A DNA stretch of 64,000 nt, from NCBI RefSeq assembly GCF_000003815.2, contig NC_049992.1:3032763-3096762 (forward strand), given 5' to 3'. Within the stretch, counting starts at the first letter, position 1. Every line of letters starts with the position of its first letter. This document shows positions 1 through 11,300 of this stretch, piece after piece. A model generated the notes under the pieces. The model saw only the letters and a program-made list of their open reading frames with translations, searched no databases and was not told the DNA's origin. Position numbers and translations under genes: made by a program. Source of the DNA: Branchiostoma floridae (taxonomy: Eukaryota > Chordata > Leptocardii > Amphioxiformes > Branchiostomatidae).

Positions 1-567
1 AACTTTTAGGTAAGGTTACAGAACTAATTTCAGGTACGCTAAGAAATCTCGTTTTGTTCTTGTATTCTTTGCTATCTTATGAGCAATTTGCCTTCTCGGG
101 GTGCTTAGCGTACCTCGTTTATTCCGAAAATATGTACGATAAACACGGTGTCTATGCGTATAGGGAATGCATGGGTAGGGTCTGCATGGGTTTAGTGAGT
201 GTCCTTATTGTACACATCACGTAATTCAACTCAAGGTAAATTCCACAAAATTCGGCTAATTATATATTCATTGCCACACTATCTATTGGAAAACAATACT
301 CCCTTCTGGAGTGGAATGCCCCTTTAAGTGCCCCATGCTGTGTTGGATTACATTATGCAGCAGTCGCAGTATTGGAGTGATTGGTCAACATGTATATAAA
401 TGTGTTTGAGTAAGAAAAACACACCGGTTTTCCGTAAGTGAAGGTTAACACTATTTGTTTACAAATAAAACATTTCTAGTAAGTATTTAGTCCATGCGTA
501 TGGATTCGTATGGGACGACTTCGAGGTTTGTTGGATGTTAATCTTTTTTCTATTTTTTTTTTTCTAG
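1..567. other. upstream intron or flank, nothing recognised
   Basis: No credible exon seen. It ends in the pyrimidine tract of the acceptor at 567. It is probably intron of lectin gene A. Confidence 0.4.
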
Positions 568-691
568 GTTAAAGTCTACAATGGTTTCACGGGGCGATCC
601 TACCATTTTCCGTGTCCGAGTAAAGCCAAGGGCTGCCAGTTGTCCACGGACAATACGGAGGGCCATGAGCATATAGACCTGTTTGTTAATT
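568..691 (+). CDS. lectin gene A, linker exon
   Basis: 124 nt after a long pyrimidine tract ending ctag, with donor gtaagt. Only frame 0 is open (entry phase 0, exit phase 1). It precedes the lectin domain. A paralogous exon lies at 22271-22395. Confidence 0.7.
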
Positions 692-1905
692 GTAAGTATT
701 CTCTAATCTCCAAGCATATTTACCAGTGGCATAAGATGACCAATGAGTATACGTGTGGCTGGCCAAATTGATCATCAGTCACTGGTACTCCCGTAGCCAA
801 TAAACACTCCTAGGCTGGCTACACTCCTTTGTCAGCTTTTGATATCATCTTATGCTATTGTGAGATCTGCTTATAGATGAAGTATTCTGATGACATGACG
901 TGAGCAAGACTATGAAAGTTTGTATTGTTGACAGTACAGGGCTGAAACTCTGTTCTAACACAAAACATTACCGCATTGGCTTCCCAACTATCCTAGTATT
1001 TGCCAAGCACGTAGGTAACGTAGCCAAGGACCAACTGAATTATAAGCAAAGTCATCCCAATGCTTTTTTACCCTAACTATCAATGCAAAAGAGCAAAAGA
1101 GTTTCTTCAAAATTTCTTCAGTGTCACTGACGAATGCTATGGTGGATGCTATCTGAAACGTCTGACCGTTTCCAAAATCATATCCAGTTGCTTGATTATG
1201 AGTAACTGCTTTTCGGCGTACCTATTACCTGGATGTCTAAACTTCATCGACGTAAAAGTGTATTTCTGTTCCTCCTGTTCCCAGACAGAAATTATCCGTG
1301 TAATCCAATCAAAATGTAACATAACTAAAGTGTATTTCTCTTTCCCTTGTCCCCAGTCTGTCCAGAATGGTACGTGCCGTTCAGGTCAGGACGCCAGTGT
1401 TTCCGCTTCGCCCTCTATGAGAAGAACTACACCGCAGCCAGGTATGTATAGTACCGAAGACTAGTTTTTATATAACTGTGTAAAATTCTTTGAGTAATTC
1501 CCTTTTGAAGTACTGTGTATTACTACTTATAGTTTGTAACTGTGTAAAATCTATCTATCTATCTATCTATCCAGGGCCGATTGTGAGGCTGACGGTGGGC
1601 ACCTGGCTATACCTAGCAACCCTGCCACAAACCGCTACCTGGTCGACCACATAACGGTCAAGTACCCCAGCGGCCTCCACGTGTGGTTCGGCCTGACAGA
1701 CCTCGCGGAGGAGGGGACCTGGGTGTGGGCGGACGGAACGCAGCTCGGCAGCGGCTGGTCCAACTGGGCACCCGAGCAGCCTGACAACGCTGCACCGGGC
1801 GGTGAGAACTGCGGCCACTGGACGGCGGACAACGAGTATATGTGGAACGACTACGAATGCTCTAAGGTTACTTACTACGTGTGTGAAGTCCCCGCCTTAA
1901 CTTGA
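568..1905 (+). CDS. 3' part of a C-type lectin domain gene (N-terminus upstream of the window)
   Basis: Three exons (568-691, 1357-1441, 1575-1905) join in phase (0-1, 1-2, 2-stop) and end in a complete C-type lectin-like domain. It has the opening CPEWY, the WFGL core, the sugar-binding triplet QPD (galactose type in the family), the strand motif WND and the closing cysteines, then TGA at 1903-1905. AATAAA at 1953-1958 is a plausible polyadenylation signal. The first exon encodes a linker ending GCQLSTDNTEGHEHIDLFVN, related to an exon at 22271 that follows FTP fucolectin exons. This gene was therefore probably FTP-linker-lectin, with the FTP part left of the window. The product is inferred to be a secreted carbohydrate-binding, possibly immune, protein. 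QPD and WND imply calcium-dependent galactose binding from family knowledge only. Confidence 0.8.
692..1356. other. intron of lectin gene A
   Basis: Lies between a gtaagt donor and a cccttgtccccag acceptor. No repeat or other gene noticed. Confidence 0.6.
1357..1441 (+). CDS. lectin gene A, first C-type lectin exon
   Basis: 85 nt with acceptor ccccag and donor gtatgt. It encodes CPEWYVPFRSGRQCFRF, the N-terminal loop and first helix of the C-type lectin fold. Phase 1 to 2. Confidence 0.8.
1548..1571. repeat. (ATCT)n microsatellite
   Basis: Short tetranucleotide run directly against the acceptor of the last exon of lectin gene A. Confidence 0.8.
1575..1905 (+). CDS. lectin gene A, terminal C-type lectin exon
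   Basis: 331 nt after an (ATCT)n tract and acceptor ccag. It carries WFGL, the EQPDN sugar-site segment, MWNDYEC and CEVP before TGA, which is most of the lectin domain in one exon. Phase is continuous with the exon at 1357. Confidence 0.85.
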
Positions 1906-2079
1906 GCCAGAGGTGGTCTTACTTGTTTTTCTCCTCAGCCCACATTAGCCTGAATAAATCCCGCTTATTGCAGCCCGCCCAACATCCGGTCGGCCTCTGC
2001 GGGGCAGCGTAGAGTTTGTGATACATAGATTACATATATGCAAAATTCGCAAAATTGTGTACTACCCCCAGAGATGTAT

Positions 2080-2351
2080 ACCGGTGCAATGGCCTAGTGG
2101 GTAGAGTGTTCGCCTTGCATTCGGTAGGTCGTGAGTTCGATCCCCGGCCGAGTCATACCAAAGACTTTAAAAATGGTACATGCTTCTTTCTCTGCTTAGC
2201 ACTCAGCATTCGGGAAAGAGTATGGAAGTTGAACACACACCACTACCAGTGGACTAGCCCCCTGCTGTAGTAATTGCGTTGTGTGGCCCAAGGGCTACTG
2301 AAACGGAGATGGGCGCCGCCCTATGCGCCACCAGGCGCGGGAAGGACTTTA
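2080..2351 (+). mobile_element. tRNA-derived SINE with target-site duplication
   Basis: The 5' end resembles a tRNA, with an A-box-like TGGCCTAGTGG and a B-box GTTCGATCC spaced as in a tRNA gene. An unrelated body ends near GGGAAGGACTTTAA. The element sits between perfect 16-bp direct repeats ACCCCCAGAGATGTAT at 2064-2079 and 2352-2367. This fixes both ends and shows LINE-type insertion. It is a SINE copy and not a functional tRNA gene. Confidence 0.85.
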
Positions 2352-2439
2352 ACCCCCAGAGATGTATTCAGAGAGGTGTTCCAGCATCTGATAGACGTTT
2401 TTAATCCACATTATCGGCTACCACATGCACGCGGTCGTC

Positions 2440-4060
2440 TGAGAGGAAAGCTCACCACAATGCCGTCAGAACAGCCGTTAGAAATCTAAAATGTTTGTAT
2501 AACATTTGAACTGTATCAATTTAATATCATAGTCATATCAACAATATAGCAAATGTTTAAAGAGAAAAGACAGAAAGTTCGGAAGGACAAAAATGTTTCA
2601 AGTTTGGAATAGTAACAGGAAGGCTGAGAATGATGATGAACATAAACAGATCTAGAGAAGACAAACATCCATGTAAAGTGGACTCTCACTGCACTTGGGG
2701 CACCGTTGCGACACTGCGGGTTTCGTTCACTACGACACTTTTGTTTATATTTTCGCGATTTTCAATAATTTAGATATTGCGTAATACGTAAAAGTATGAC
2801 ATAGAAAACAACAAAATACACAAAACGGAAGAAAATTTGTTCTTTATCTCTGAATTCGTTGAATCATCTACGAACCCCGCAGTGCCGCATCGGTGACCCA
2901 AGTGCAGTGAGAGTCCACCTGTAGAGACGGAAGTACAGGAAATGGCTAGCGGTCTAAACCAAATTTTGAAGCTCTTACGGCAACGTTTTGCATGGTTATG
3001 ATTAAGTTGTTCATGTAATACTAATGTTATATATCCTCGCAACTTGACTTTGAACTTTGCTATTATCATAAGCATAGTATAATTAAAATGTCAAAAACAA
3101 ATATAAGGAGTATTTGAAAAACTTTACTACTTTAGACAATATCAAAGTCTCCTTCAGATAGCTGTGTGTGTGTGTGTGTGTATTATACATGCATGATTGA
3201 ATACATGTACTTGACTCACAGTTAATACCTTCACATGATTGGAAGTGCTAGAAGGTAAAGAATGAACTTAATGTGATTTGAGAGTTCAGTTTATTCTCAA
3301 ACTCGTTTTGTAGGGACAACCAAAGATGCACTTTTTATTCAGACCCTTAAATATCAAACTAGAACTTTTGAGAGGGAAAAATTTATGCATTTTCATGGCA
3401 AATCGGAGTATATGAAGGCTTTGATGTTGGTGGCTCCAAATGTTACAGTAATAAAAGCCTCCCTCATAATCATCAGGTAACAAGTCTACATGTTAACAGC
3501 TGGACTCTGACACAAATAACCAACACACACACATGGTCAGCAGCACCAGAAAGTGCAAATTCATTGTACTTTTACAACATCTCCAAATCACATGTACAGA
3601 ACACTGCCTGGAGCAGGAGAGCACAGAGCTCAAAAATAAACCTGTTTCACTGTCTCTGTGGGAAATGACATTACGTCATGGGAAAGCATACTTGACTGCT
3701 GTCCTAAACCCTCATTGTTCCTGCACCAATGTCAAATGGCAACCCCTTCCATCTTCCATATGCAATACACTACAATACAGCATGAGAAAATTATCAGAAA
3801 GTTCTCGGTGAGAATGGTAGGACAATAGAATTTTCTATGTCATGTATCTCCAAGGACACCCCCTCCCATCTTCTATATGGATTCATCACTGCAACACAGT
3901 TGTGAAAAGTTACTGGACAGTCCCTTGACTGATGGAAGGGCGTTACAACTTTCAAGGAGGTACACGTATACATTCAAGGGCTCCCCCTGCCATCCCCATT
4001 ATGCATTACACTACAGAATAAATGAGCAACGTTACTCGACTACCCCTTACCTCTTTTACA
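2440..4060 (-). pseudogene. decayed duplicate of the mitofusin 3' flank
   Basis: In order and orientation this block matches stretches of 23860-26800, the 3' flank of the mitofusin gene. Examples are the AACACTGCCTGGAGCAGGAG segment (3600 vs 26660), the hydrophobic A/T block near 3040 vs 25260, and the sequence around 2530 vs 23955. Near 3787 and 3905 it also has two decayed copies of the exon-18 border repeat found at 28550-29100 (aaagttaccggacagctccc type). No open mitofusin exon survives. It is a segmental duplicate with internal deletion, about 21-23 kb from its source. Confidence 0.6.
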
Positions 4061-4239
4061 GTATAGCATGTACGTATTTACATTAAATTACATATGAAAA
4101 GCCTCTTTGTACCTGTTTATGTCAGAATTTTGTGATTATTACTTGTGATTATTACTTTTTAGAGTTGGCTGTGATAGATAGCTGCTGATATTCAGCCTCT
4201 GTGGTCCCGTGATGATAGTTTGACCAATGAATCAGTGAC

Positions 4240-4640
4240 GGCCGGCAATCAGTGACCCAGTACAAAAAGAAATGGCCAGCAAAAGTGCCAAAAAAGGCCA
4301 TAGAGAGCCTGCTATGGAGGCTACTTTTGACCCCCGTTCGTGTTGGCAGTACAATCAGCGACCCAGGACAAAAAGAAATGGCCAGCAAAAGTGCCAAAAA
4401 AGGCCATAGAGAGCCTGCTATGGAGGCTACTTTTGACCCCCGTTCGTGTTGGCAGTACAATCAGCGACCCAGGACAAAAAGAAATGGCCAGCAAAAGTGC
4501 CAAAAAAGGCCATAGAGAGCCTGCTATGGAGGCTACTTTTGACCCCCGTTCGTGTTGGCAGTACAATCAGCGACCCAGTACAAAATAAATGACCAGCAAA
4601 AGTATATTTTGAGCCGGAAAAAGCCCCGGAGAGCCTGCTA
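4240..4640. repeat. 106-bp tandem repeat, about 3.5 copies
   Basis: The segment TGTTGGCAGTACAATCAGCG recurs at 4341, 4447 and 4553, so the period is exactly 106 bp. Copies are nearly identical, with a degenerate last unit. Overlapping frames through it are open on both strands only because of the repetition. Confidence 0.9.
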
Positions 4641-5089
4641 CTGAGGCTATTGCTATTGGTATTGAGTGAAAACAAGCATTCATTATCATTGCCCTTCATA
4701 TCGTTTTACATATAGCAAGATTATAAAGCGCTAGTTGGCCAGTGCATTCAAAAGTAAATACAAGCTTCCATACCTTTAGTATCGTTGATATTTCCCTACA
4801 GTTTGCCTGACTTTGCCTGTATAACGATCTTGCACCCCGAATAGTTTGTTAAGAAATTAATGTATTCACTGTTTCGCATAAAATGATGATCTGGTCTTAT
4901 CAAACCAGAAGAAATTTGGCTTCGTTTCCTGCCCTTTGTCTGAGAAAGAATTCATTAGCAACAGCAATTTACATCTCACGGGGTATGAAGTCTCCAAACC
5001 TTGCCTAGATTTTGGAAATCATGACTATCCCTTACTTTCAACTCTGTTTTCTTCCATAAGTCCTCCATTGAGTTAGTTATTAATTGTTG
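4641..5089. other. intergenic, nothing recognised
   Basis: A/T-rich sequence without a credible exon or repeat. Confidence 0.4.
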
Positions 5090-6190
5090 TGATGTGAGGT
5101 GGGAATTTCTAGTTCACCAAGAAAAAGAACTCATCGGTGTCTTGTGCGGTACGCTCACACAAGCATCGCCGAATATCGATCAGCACACTGTTTTGGTACG
5201 ATAAAAGCTTTCATACAGATACATTAATGTTGACATTTTATACCTCTGTATTATTACTACAATAACAGACATGCTTTGAAGTCGCAAGAGTGGAGTTCAG
5301 GAAAATATTAAATGATGTCCCTAAACAAGCACGATTCGTGGTACACTCAAAACAGTGCCTTTGTCTGTATCAGACCAAAAAGAAAACGTGCTTTGAAGTC
5401 GCCAAAGTGAGGTTCATGAAAATATTAAATGATGTCCCTAAACAAGCAAACCTCACTATTCCTGGTGCACTCAAAACAGTGCCTTTGTCTGTATCAGACA
5501 TAAACAACTTCTTCAGACATACACAACTTCTAGACACGAGCTGATGGCTTTACAAGCTCGGTAAAATATCAGAGCTATACACGGTGGCAAAACATTTTTA
5601 TAAGACAGGACATTAAAATAACGTTGATCTACAATGTCATTTGCAAGTAGTACTAGTACGCAGAGAAGAGATTGGTCAGGAGAGGCCGGTGTACCTGCCT
5701 ATAGGCGCCTGAGGCTAGCCTGGTTGCCATCCGGTTACTACCGGGCCAGGTCAGAAATTCCATCATTGCTCAAGAAGGCTTGTACATTGAGATAATGAGA
5801 TGCCCATGTAAATTGTACGCAGAAGTTTGAAAAGAGAAAGATATTACTGTGCTTTACATACGAAGTCAAGGGAAAATATTTGATTGGCAACCATATGTAC
5901 GTGGCGGTAAACTTAGAGAGGACAGCTTTATAAAAAACTAACTCAATATACCGAGGTGTGTGGCTGATTCTTTCTGTGGCAACTACAAGGGCACCTGCGC
6001 AGTGTCCATGCCCACTTGGAGTGCAGCCGACGTCTGTTCGTCTGCAGTAGACGGCGTCAGGGGTTGCCATGGGCACCTATATTCTGAAACACGGACGTGG
6101 AAGAGAGATTTAATGCTATTGATTAGCGCCAGTTAAGCAAACCCCTCCCTCGCTTTGGATAAAGTCTTGGCAGAAAGTGAGGTTGTGTAG
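5090..6190. repeat. direct duplication block, copy 1 (mate at 8040-8760)
   Basis: Shares with 8040-8760 the ordered segments GTGCGGTACGCTCA, CATCGCCGAATATCGATCAG, AATATTAAATGATGTCCC, CACGGTGGCAAAACATTTT, the CAGGGGTTGCCAT box and GCTTTGGATAAAGTC. It contains an extra internal tandem duplication of about 120 bp (5270-5500). MITEs at 6302 and 7405 lie between the two copies. Confidence 0.75.
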
Positions 6191-6301
6191 ATCTGGAAAC
6201 ACTAAAACTATTATGACTTCATTTTAGCACGTCAAACTTTCTGCATACCCTCACTTCTGTATTGTATACATTACGTAACTACTCGCCTTTTGTCATCCTG
6301 G

Positions 6302-6639
6302 TTAAGGCTGGGGCACAACCCGCCGTACGTGCAAATACGTGCTGTCTACGTGCCAAAACGTGGCCAATCTTTTGGTGTCCGTAAGTGGTAAGTACCGTCT
6401 CCGTACGCGCTCGTCGCGAATTCGACGGATTTGGGAGCACGCAGACACGCCGTAGAAAATTAAGTGCATGCAGAACTTTTTCTGCGTTCGGGCTGCGGAT
6501 TCACCCTCCGTACGTGCCAGTACGGGCGACGCACCTGCCATGTACAGCCTCAACGTTTTCAGGAATCCGTGGCGGACGTGGCCTCCACAAAAAACGTACG
6601 GACAAATTGCACGTACGGCGGGTTGTGCCCCGGGCTTAA
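6302..6639. mobile_element. MITE with TTAA target duplication
   Basis: Terminal inverted repeats of about 30 bp (GGGGCACAACCCGCCGTACG at the left, its complement at the right) lie at 6306-6338 and 6603-6635. TTAA flanks both ends (6302-6305, 6636-6639). The TTAA target is the piggyBac-superfamily signature. The interior is non-coding and rich in CGTACG words. Open frames across it are not genes. Confidence 0.85.
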
Positions 6640-7404
6640 CCACGATCAATAACAGTCCGTGCTGTCTGTGTATGTTGAGGTAAACATGAAGTTTCCTAAT
6701 TTCGACGAACTGAACCTTTTTTTGCATATATTCATAGAGGGTACTCTTGGTCCCTTCCCCAAGACACACTCGAGTTGATGTTTGATCAGAAAACAAAGTA
6801 GATGGTAACAAAACACGCAGTAGTTTAAGATGTGTTTTAAGTGAGAACTTGCGTTTTTTACCTGTTCTCACAGCAGGTCAACGTAAACCTCCTGTTCCAC
6901 AGTGACTTTTTATTGTTCTTTAGTTTTAGAGCAGCGAAGCAGCACCGAACACAGAACAAACAGAACGTGTTTCTTAATCTACATGTCTTATTCTCTTTTT
7001 CTTAAAAATTATTACGACTTACACTGACAGATATGTGAATTTAAGAAACCATATGACGTCACCTGTATCAGATTGCATTATTCGTCTTATAGATCAACTA
7101 CCTTGAAATTGTCCATCCAATGTGTAACTTCATTGATTGTTAGTTATTAATTGGTGTGGTTTTCCGGACAATGGGTCCCCTTATGATTGGAGGGCTATCC
7201 CTGTACATACCGCTATATAACCATGTTGTGATATTATTATACTACCGTAGCCCAGTGACGCCAACTGTTAATCATGAAAAGTTCGCGGTGGTTTATTTTC
7301 TCCTTAATTTTTGATATTTTCTCCTTTATTTTTGGAGGTACCATTCGACAGCTAAGTAATAAAACAGTTGATAGGTTTTTCTAAGCTACAGTATTACTTC
7401 GACC
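6640..7404. other. intergenic, nothing recognised
   Basis: A/T-rich. A short AAGTTCGCGGTGGTTT segment near 7280 resembles the interior of the MITE at 26202. Confidence 0.4.
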
Positions 7405-7839
7405 TTAGGCCACACCAATTCAATTTCTTGGTTCACGGATTTTTTCATAAAAATATGGAGTGAAAGGGCGAAATGAAAATAAAAATAATAATTGTAAAAT
7501 GGTTGGGGTAAAGGTAAGGGCTAATCCAAAGAATAAAAAGGTTTCAGCTTGAAAAAAGTACAAAACCACTATTACTGTACAGTAACAGCACCTGTTCGTT
7601 GAAAATTACAAAAGTAGTGTCACTTTCTATGTTTGTCCCATTCTTCATGAATGAAAAATATAACTGCAATAATAATACCCACATTTTAAGGAGCTTATAT
7701 GATATAAAGGCCAATTTGCTACACCAGAAAGTTGGTGAATGGTTTTATTAATGGTGAAAATTTCCTGAGTGGTAATTTTTTTCCAAAAAATTGGAGCGAG
7801 CGAATCCGTGAACCAAGAAATTAGATTGGTGTGGCCTTA
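7405..7839. mobile_element. MITE with about 37-bp inverted repeats
   Basis: The left end GGCCACACCAATTCAATTTC at 7408 and its near-complement at about 7800-7836 form long terminal inverted repeats running through TTGGTTCACGGATT. TTA flanks each side. The interior is A/T-rich and non-coding. Confidence 0.8.
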
Positions 7840-8039
7840 AGACTACGCGAAAATATAATTTCTGAACGAAACATTATATCCTGCCCTAGCTGAAAATAAA
7901 TGATTTTACAGTAGTATACGTAACACCGTCTTGACGTCGTATAGACAGGTGGAGATATAGTTATAGTGAACGTTAAAATCTCTAATACCTGCGGCGTGAA
8001 TGAGATCATAAGTACCTATTGGGTGTGGTATTGTCTAGC

Positions 8040-8760
8040 CATATGAGTGAGGTGGGAAGTTCTTGTCCGCTAAGAAAAAGAACCTAACGATGCCTTGTGC
8101 GGTACGCTCATACAAGCATCGCCGAATATCGATCAGCGCAATGTTTCGACACGATAAAAGCTTTCAATCAGACAAGTTAATGTTGACATTTCATATCTCT
8201 GTATTATTATTACAATAACAAACATTCTTTGAAGTTGCAAGAGTGGAGTTCATGAAAATATTAAATGATGTCCCTAAACAAGCAAACTTCGCTATTCCTG
8301 GTACACTCAAAACAGTGCCTTTGTCTGTATCAGACATAAACAACTTCAAGACTCGATCTTATGGCTTTACAAGCTTGGTAAAATATCAGAGCTATACACG
8401 GTGGCAAAACATTTTATAAGACGAGACATTGAAATAACCGTGATCTACACTGTAAGTAGACACTAGACAGCATTATTAAAATCAGTATCTCGAGGTACGT
8501 GGCTGATTTTGTCAGTGATAAACTTGTGATAAACTTCAAATAAACACACCTCTGCAGCGTCCACGTTGACGTGGCGCTACAGCTGACGTCACCATATCTG
8601 CTCGTCTTCAGGCGGAGGCGTCACTCATCAGGGGTTGCCATAGATACCACTATTTTTAAACAAGGGGCGTGGACGTGAGCTTTCATGCTATTGGTCATCG
8701 TCATGTGCGCATAATTCTCCGTCGCTTTGGATAAAGTCCGAGTAGAAAGCTAGATTGTCC
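8040..8760. repeat. direct duplication block, copy 2 (mate at 5090-6190)
   Basis: Diverged copy of the block at 5090, lacking its internal 120-bp duplication. It contains CRE-like GACGTCA/TGACGTC words near 8580. Together with the conserved GCTTTGGATAAAGTC these suggest an old promoter-proximal segment, though no gene follows clearly. Confidence 0.7.
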
Positions 8761-9600
8761 AGAACAGATCTGAGTCCCGAGGACCACTGACACCACACCA
8801 CACTGGTCGACAAGTTCTCAATCTTCACCACCGACTCTTCAGTCCTGGTAAAACATTTTGACGGCACAAATTGTGTCACAAGTTTAGATATATTTCACTG
8901 TCAATCCAGAAACCTACAGCAAGGCAATGGTAAGTTCTAATGTTTTTCTACATGTAAGATTGCTTGATGGTACGTTGGCAAAATCTGTACTGTAAACTGT
9001 AAAGTATATACAGAGTTGTGATCGCCAGATTTATGGGAATTTTCATCTGTCGTCCAGCCTTAAATGGAGTTTATTTGAAATTGAAATTAATTGTAACAAC
9101 TTAAAACCAGCTTAAATTGAATTGTACGATCCAACTATATCAGGGGGTATATGTAGTATTTTTTAATTCTATCATGTTCCCTAGGTCTACTATCTCTAAA
9201 AATATTCTTGTGTGTTCAATTAGACAAGTATTTGTCTTTTTTTTACCTCGTTCTATAACGCTAATAACAATTTTAACATGCCATGTGTACATCTTTATCC
9301 AATTTGTATTGAACTATCGTTATGTTGTTGACAATTATAACTTTGACAAATGTAACTATTTTCGTTAAAACGAAAATCTGTGGCATTCTGACTCTAACCC
9401 AACGAAAAGGATGGACTGGTAAAATAAGCTCCTTCGGTCGAACCATTTTTTATTAACACTTGGTTATGAACAGTCGGTTTAACAGTATCTGCCGATTACA
9501 CACAAAGATGTCATCGGACAGAATCGTATCTTCTCCCCGAACGGTTACTTTACAACCTATGGCCGGTCTTAAGCTTACAACACATTTTCCTCAGCTCAGT
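8761..9600. other. intergenic, nothing firm
   Basis: Near 8925 an ATG sits directly on a gtaagt donor (CAAGGCAATG|GTAAGT), which could be a tiny first coding exon. I found no matching second exon. The rest is A/T-rich. Confidence 0.3.
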
Positions 9601-9610
9601 CCCAGACCAT

Positions 9611-9860
9611 CTATGCATCGCCCTGCATGTCCTGCAAGTGCTCAAGCCAACACTCAGGGCAAATACTCACGTGGCATACGGACACGTTGCACACCTCGCA
9701 TTTGTAGACAGTCTCGAACGGTCTAGGTCGTTTCGCTCCCGGTATTTTACGGCCAGCTTTTGCTCAGTAGCGACAGGCCTTAGTAAGTTTCCCTTGGCTA
9801 ACCTGCCAGAAGTTGCCGATAACTCTTGGAAGGGCCTCGCTCGCAGTGGCTGTTCGGTGC
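9611..9860 (-). pseudogene. possible piggyBac transposase C-terminal cysteine-domain remnant
   Basis: Reading minus from about 9778 to a stop at 9611-9613 gives a cysteine-rich segment with YKCEVCNVSVC followed by CPECW. This has the spacing and character of the C-terminal zinc-binding domain of piggyBac-like transposases. There is one in-frame stop where a CxxC cysteine is expected. A preceding ATSGRLAKGN segment in another frame fits the typical sequence just before that domain. No catalytic part is visible. A TTAA-flanked MITE 3 kb away shows the superfamily was active here. Confidence 0.45.
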
Positions 9861-9989
9861 CTAGTGGAGAAATTACAGACTAGCGATCACACTAAACGCC
9901 TGTCGAAAACTCAGCTGGGAACATTATGTGCTGGGAGATACTCTCTGCCGGTAGTGTATATCTTCCAGTTCAAGTAGGCGCTCATCATA

Positions 9990-11300
9990 TCACAGCTTTG
10001 TTAATGGCGTACTAGACCGGGGACAACGCCGTTCAAGCACCGCCGCCACCAAAGTCCGTCTCTGTCGGAATGCGCAGCGGTGCCGCAAACCCTCGCTAGT
10101 CTAAGCGCAGAACTCTTGGCCACACCTGACCGTTGCTTCCCTTCAACGCCCGAGCCGTCCCCGCGAGGGAACGGCCCCGCACTCTGACGACCGACGCGTC
10201 CACTGAGTAGGCGGACGGCCGGGTCTCGAACCCCTGTGTCCAGGCAGATACCCGCTGTTCGAATCTTCGCACGCAGACGGAAGGGCCGGGGGACCCGGGC
10301 GCTGTCTCTGCAGAGGCAAGGCGCTACTTTATGAAAGCCCTCGGCAAGTTCGTCCTCCACCGCGACGGCAGTCGAGTGGGACCGGGTGCTTGCACTGCTC
10401 GCCCACGGCATGACTGCAGCCCTGTGCAGAGCTCGTTGGGGCCGCCGGGCCGGGAAAAGTCACCGGACCGCCCCGTCTTTTCTCCGTGCTGGGATCTTGC
10501 CAGCACCACCACGGATCCCGCTGCATCGTGCTCGCTCACCCTGGCGGGCCCGGACCTTCCTCCAACGCGATCGCAGTCGAGCGCCCACGGGTTGAGTGCT
10601 ACCCGATGCAGAGCCCGTTGGCCACCAGACAAGGAAAAGTCACCGAACCACCCCGTCTTTTCTCCTTGCGTGGCTCTTGTCGGCACCAACACGGACCCTG
10701 CTGCCCCTTTCCGGACTCGCCAGCCCCCAGCCGATGGCCGTGAGGGTCCCGCGGAAGGCCGGCCGAGGCCGAGCCCGAGCTAGCGGCCATTCTTCTACAG
10801 TAGGTTGAGCGACCTACAACATGGTCAGAGACACCCTAGAGACCACGTTTTTTAAACATACCGCAAGTCTTCAAGGGCTTGAGCATCGGTAGCCAGGTGC
10901 GCCTACCACCGTCAGACGATCTGACCCCACCCGATCAACCCCGTGGCGTCGCCAACGTGGTGACCCACGCTGTTGTCGAGACCGCCTGACACCGGACGAA
11001 TTCTGCCAAGTCGGCTGGCTGTACCAAGGCTTCCTACCTTGAGATAAGAGTCGTTCGGGGGCAGCAGGTCACTCTACCCTCCGACGCTTGGCCCGGCACC
11101 GTTGCCCAGCCCTATAACTGATAAGGGCCGCTGCCAAACTCGGTAAAGTCGCCAGACCACCCCATCTTTTCTCGATGTGGGAATCATACTTGTACCACCA
11201 CAGCTCCTGCAGTCCACTCCAGGAAGCGCTAGCCCCCTGCCGCCGTCAGTGACGGGCCGAGAAAAGCCACCCGAGCCGGCCGAGCCCAATCTAATTTAGT
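9990..11300. repeat. G+C-rich block with about 180-bp degenerate repeats
   Basis: Base composition jumps relative to both sides. The segment AGTCACCGGACCGCCCCGTC at 10458 recurs as AGTCACCGAACCACCCCGTC at 10638 (180 bp) and as AGTCGCCAGACCACCCCATC near 11147. Flanking words such as GCAGAGCTCGTTGG also recur. Several overlapping frames are open on both strands, as expected from high G+C content, and none resembles a protein I know. It may be the 5' part of the retroelement that follows. Confidence 0.6.

Noticed and set aside
2085-2160. tRNA gene
   Set aside because: A- and B-box match but the sequence is the head of a SINE bounded by target duplications, with no acceptor-stem pairing I could confirm.
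4252-4588. Small protein-coding gene with basic repeats
   Set aside because: Frame comes from the 106-bp tandem repeat; 106 is not a multiple of three, so the reading shifts every unit.
6302-6871. 189-codon minus-strand frame
   Set aside because: Runs across the inverted-repeat MITE; no protein character.
10215-10240. tRNA-like B-box on the minus strand (GGTTCGAGACCC)
   Set aside because: No matching A-box or cloverleaf; in a G+C-rich repeat block.
10001-10808. Several overlapping long frames on both strands
   Set aside because: High G+C makes stops rare; overlapping frames are mutually exclusive and resemble nothing known.
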